A stretch of DNA of 64,000 bases. Origin: JBBRHQ01 sp963738305 (GTDB lineage: Bacteria > Actinomycetota > Thermoleophilia > Solirubrobacterales > 70-9). The stretch is taken from contig CAVTVU010000001.1 of assembly GCA_963738305.1 (NCBI GenBank), forward strand, positions 930,001-994,000, given 5' to 3'. The notes beneath the pieces are model-generated. The model saw only the letters and a list, made by a program, of their open reading frames with translations, did not search any database and was not told the DNA's origin. The translations under genes were made by a program, and so were the position numbers. The stretch's first letter is position 1. Every line of letters begins with the position of its first letter. Below, piece by piece: positions 63,419 through 64,000 of this stretch.

Positions 63419-64000
63419 GTGATCGCGTACAGCCGGACGGGGGAGGGCGAGCCGCTGGTGCTCCTGCACGGTCTCGGCGCCACCGGGGCGATCTGGGAGC
63501 CCGTCAGCGGGCGGCTGGCCGAGGACCGGGAGGTGATCTCGATCGACCTGCCGGGCTTTGGGCGCTCCGAGCCGCTCCCGGCCGACGTACGGGCGACTCC
63601 GGCGAACCTCGCCACCGCGGTCGCCGGGCACTGCGCGGAGTTGGGCGTTGGGCGGCCCCACGTCGGCGGCAACTCGCTCGGCGCCTGGGTCGGCCTGGAG
63701 ATGGCCCGGGCCGGCAATGCCGCCTCGGTGACCGCCATCTCTCCCGCCGGCCTCTGGGGCAAGCCGCTCGGGCCCCGCAGCTTCGACAGCCACGCGCTGG
63801 CCGTCCGGGTGCGCCCGTTGGTCTCGCTGCTGCTGCGGACCCGGCGGGGGCGCCACGCGATGCTGCGAACGACGATGGCCAGGCCCGAGCACGTCCCGGC
63901 GAGGGCGGGGCGGGCCCTGGTGCTGAGCTGGATCGACGCGCCCGGATATGACGCCGCGAACCACGAGATGCGCTCCGACGCCTTCGACCCCGCGGGCTTC
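63419..64000 (+). CDS. Alpha/beta-hydrolase, 3' truncated by the window
   Basis: The first 194 residues are visible. LVLLHGLGATGAIWEPV (oxyanion), SIDLPGFGRSEPL and nucleophile elbow VGGNSLGAWVGLEMA give an esterase/haloperoxidase-like pattern; the acid/His are beyond the edge. GTG start, 14 bp after the cyclopropane synthase, so probably the same operon. Confidence 0.85.
   Translation, partial: MIAYSRTGEGEPLVLLHGLGATGAIWEPVSGRLAEDREVISIDLPGFGRSEPLPADVRATPANLATAVAGHCAELGVGRPHVGGNSLGAWVGLEMARAGNAASVTAISPAGLWGKPLGPRSFDSHALAVRVRPLVSLLLRTRRGRHAMLRTTMARPEHVPARAGRALVLSWIDAPGYDAANHEMRSDAFDPAGF

Overview
The window is about 64 kb of very GC-rich DNA with dense, mostly operonic genes. The gene content points to an actinobacterium, possibly of the Thermoleophilia/Solirubrobacter type: a group 1h [NiFe] hydrogenase with its actinobacterial accessory genes, a luciferase-fold F420-type oxidoreductase, tandem Ku genes, GTG/TTG starts, and many genes whose start codon lies 6-9 nt after a TANNNT hexamer, as in leaderless transcription. 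The lineage is inferred; no rRNA is present to fix it.

Layout. 1-5190: a polyamine-type ABC transporter operon (ATPase truncated by the window edge, binding lipoprotein, two permeases) coupled to an aldehyde dehydrogenase. An Orn/Lys/Arg decarboxylase follows at 6792, so this end handles diamines or polyamines. 8271-23200: mixed metabolic genes, including an anti-anti-sigma (STAS) factor, glyoxalase, enolase-superfamily protein, ferritin, methyltransferase, acyl-CoA dehydrogenase, secreted esterase, glycosyltransferases, SDR, CoA-transferase and several broken genes.

23446-38238 is the centrepiece: a 14.8 kb single-strand operon for an aerobic high-affinity (group 1h, formerly group 5) [NiFe] hydrogenase. 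The order is hypC, a second HypC/HupF-like gene, hypD, hypE, hypA, small subunit, large subunit, NifU-Rieske protein, DUF5947, a 65-aa protein, DUF6084, a 339-aa accessory protein, a maturation protease with an extra N-terminal domain, a 43-aa membrane peptide, hypB, a double SIS-domain protein and hypF. Most junctions are 4-bp start/stop overlaps. A sigma70-like promoter (TTGACA-18-TATACC) lies about 70 bp upstream of hypC. The small subunit has Cys-x-x-Asp where most hydrogenases have Cys-x-x-Cys, the group 1h signature. The likely role is oxidation of trace atmospheric H2 for survival.

38260-49431: TetR/FAD-monooxygenase pair, aldo-keto reductase, VOC proteins, an MMPL transporter, a divergent DUF2294 pair, a secreted PKD protein, and a scrambled MarR/cupin/VOC remnant area before a cold-shock gene. 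49473-53443: two tandem Ku genes, a hydrolase, and a decayed island (STAS, cyclase and tyrosine-recombinase fragments) against the 3' end of a tRNA-Asp. 53515-64000: second cold-shock gene, a fumarylacetoacetase-type gene, three secreted cell-wall or protease genes, a CitE-type lyase, a catalase-like peroxidase, a CrtI/PYROXD2-type oxidoreductase, a cyclopropane-fatty-acid synthase and a truncated hydrolase.

Caution: more than a dozen otherwise well-conserved genes outside the hydrogenase operon, and one linker inside it, are broken only by single-base indels, mostly an extra G or C. This looks more like uncorrected sequencing or assembly error than gene death, so these 'pseudogene' entries are provisional.
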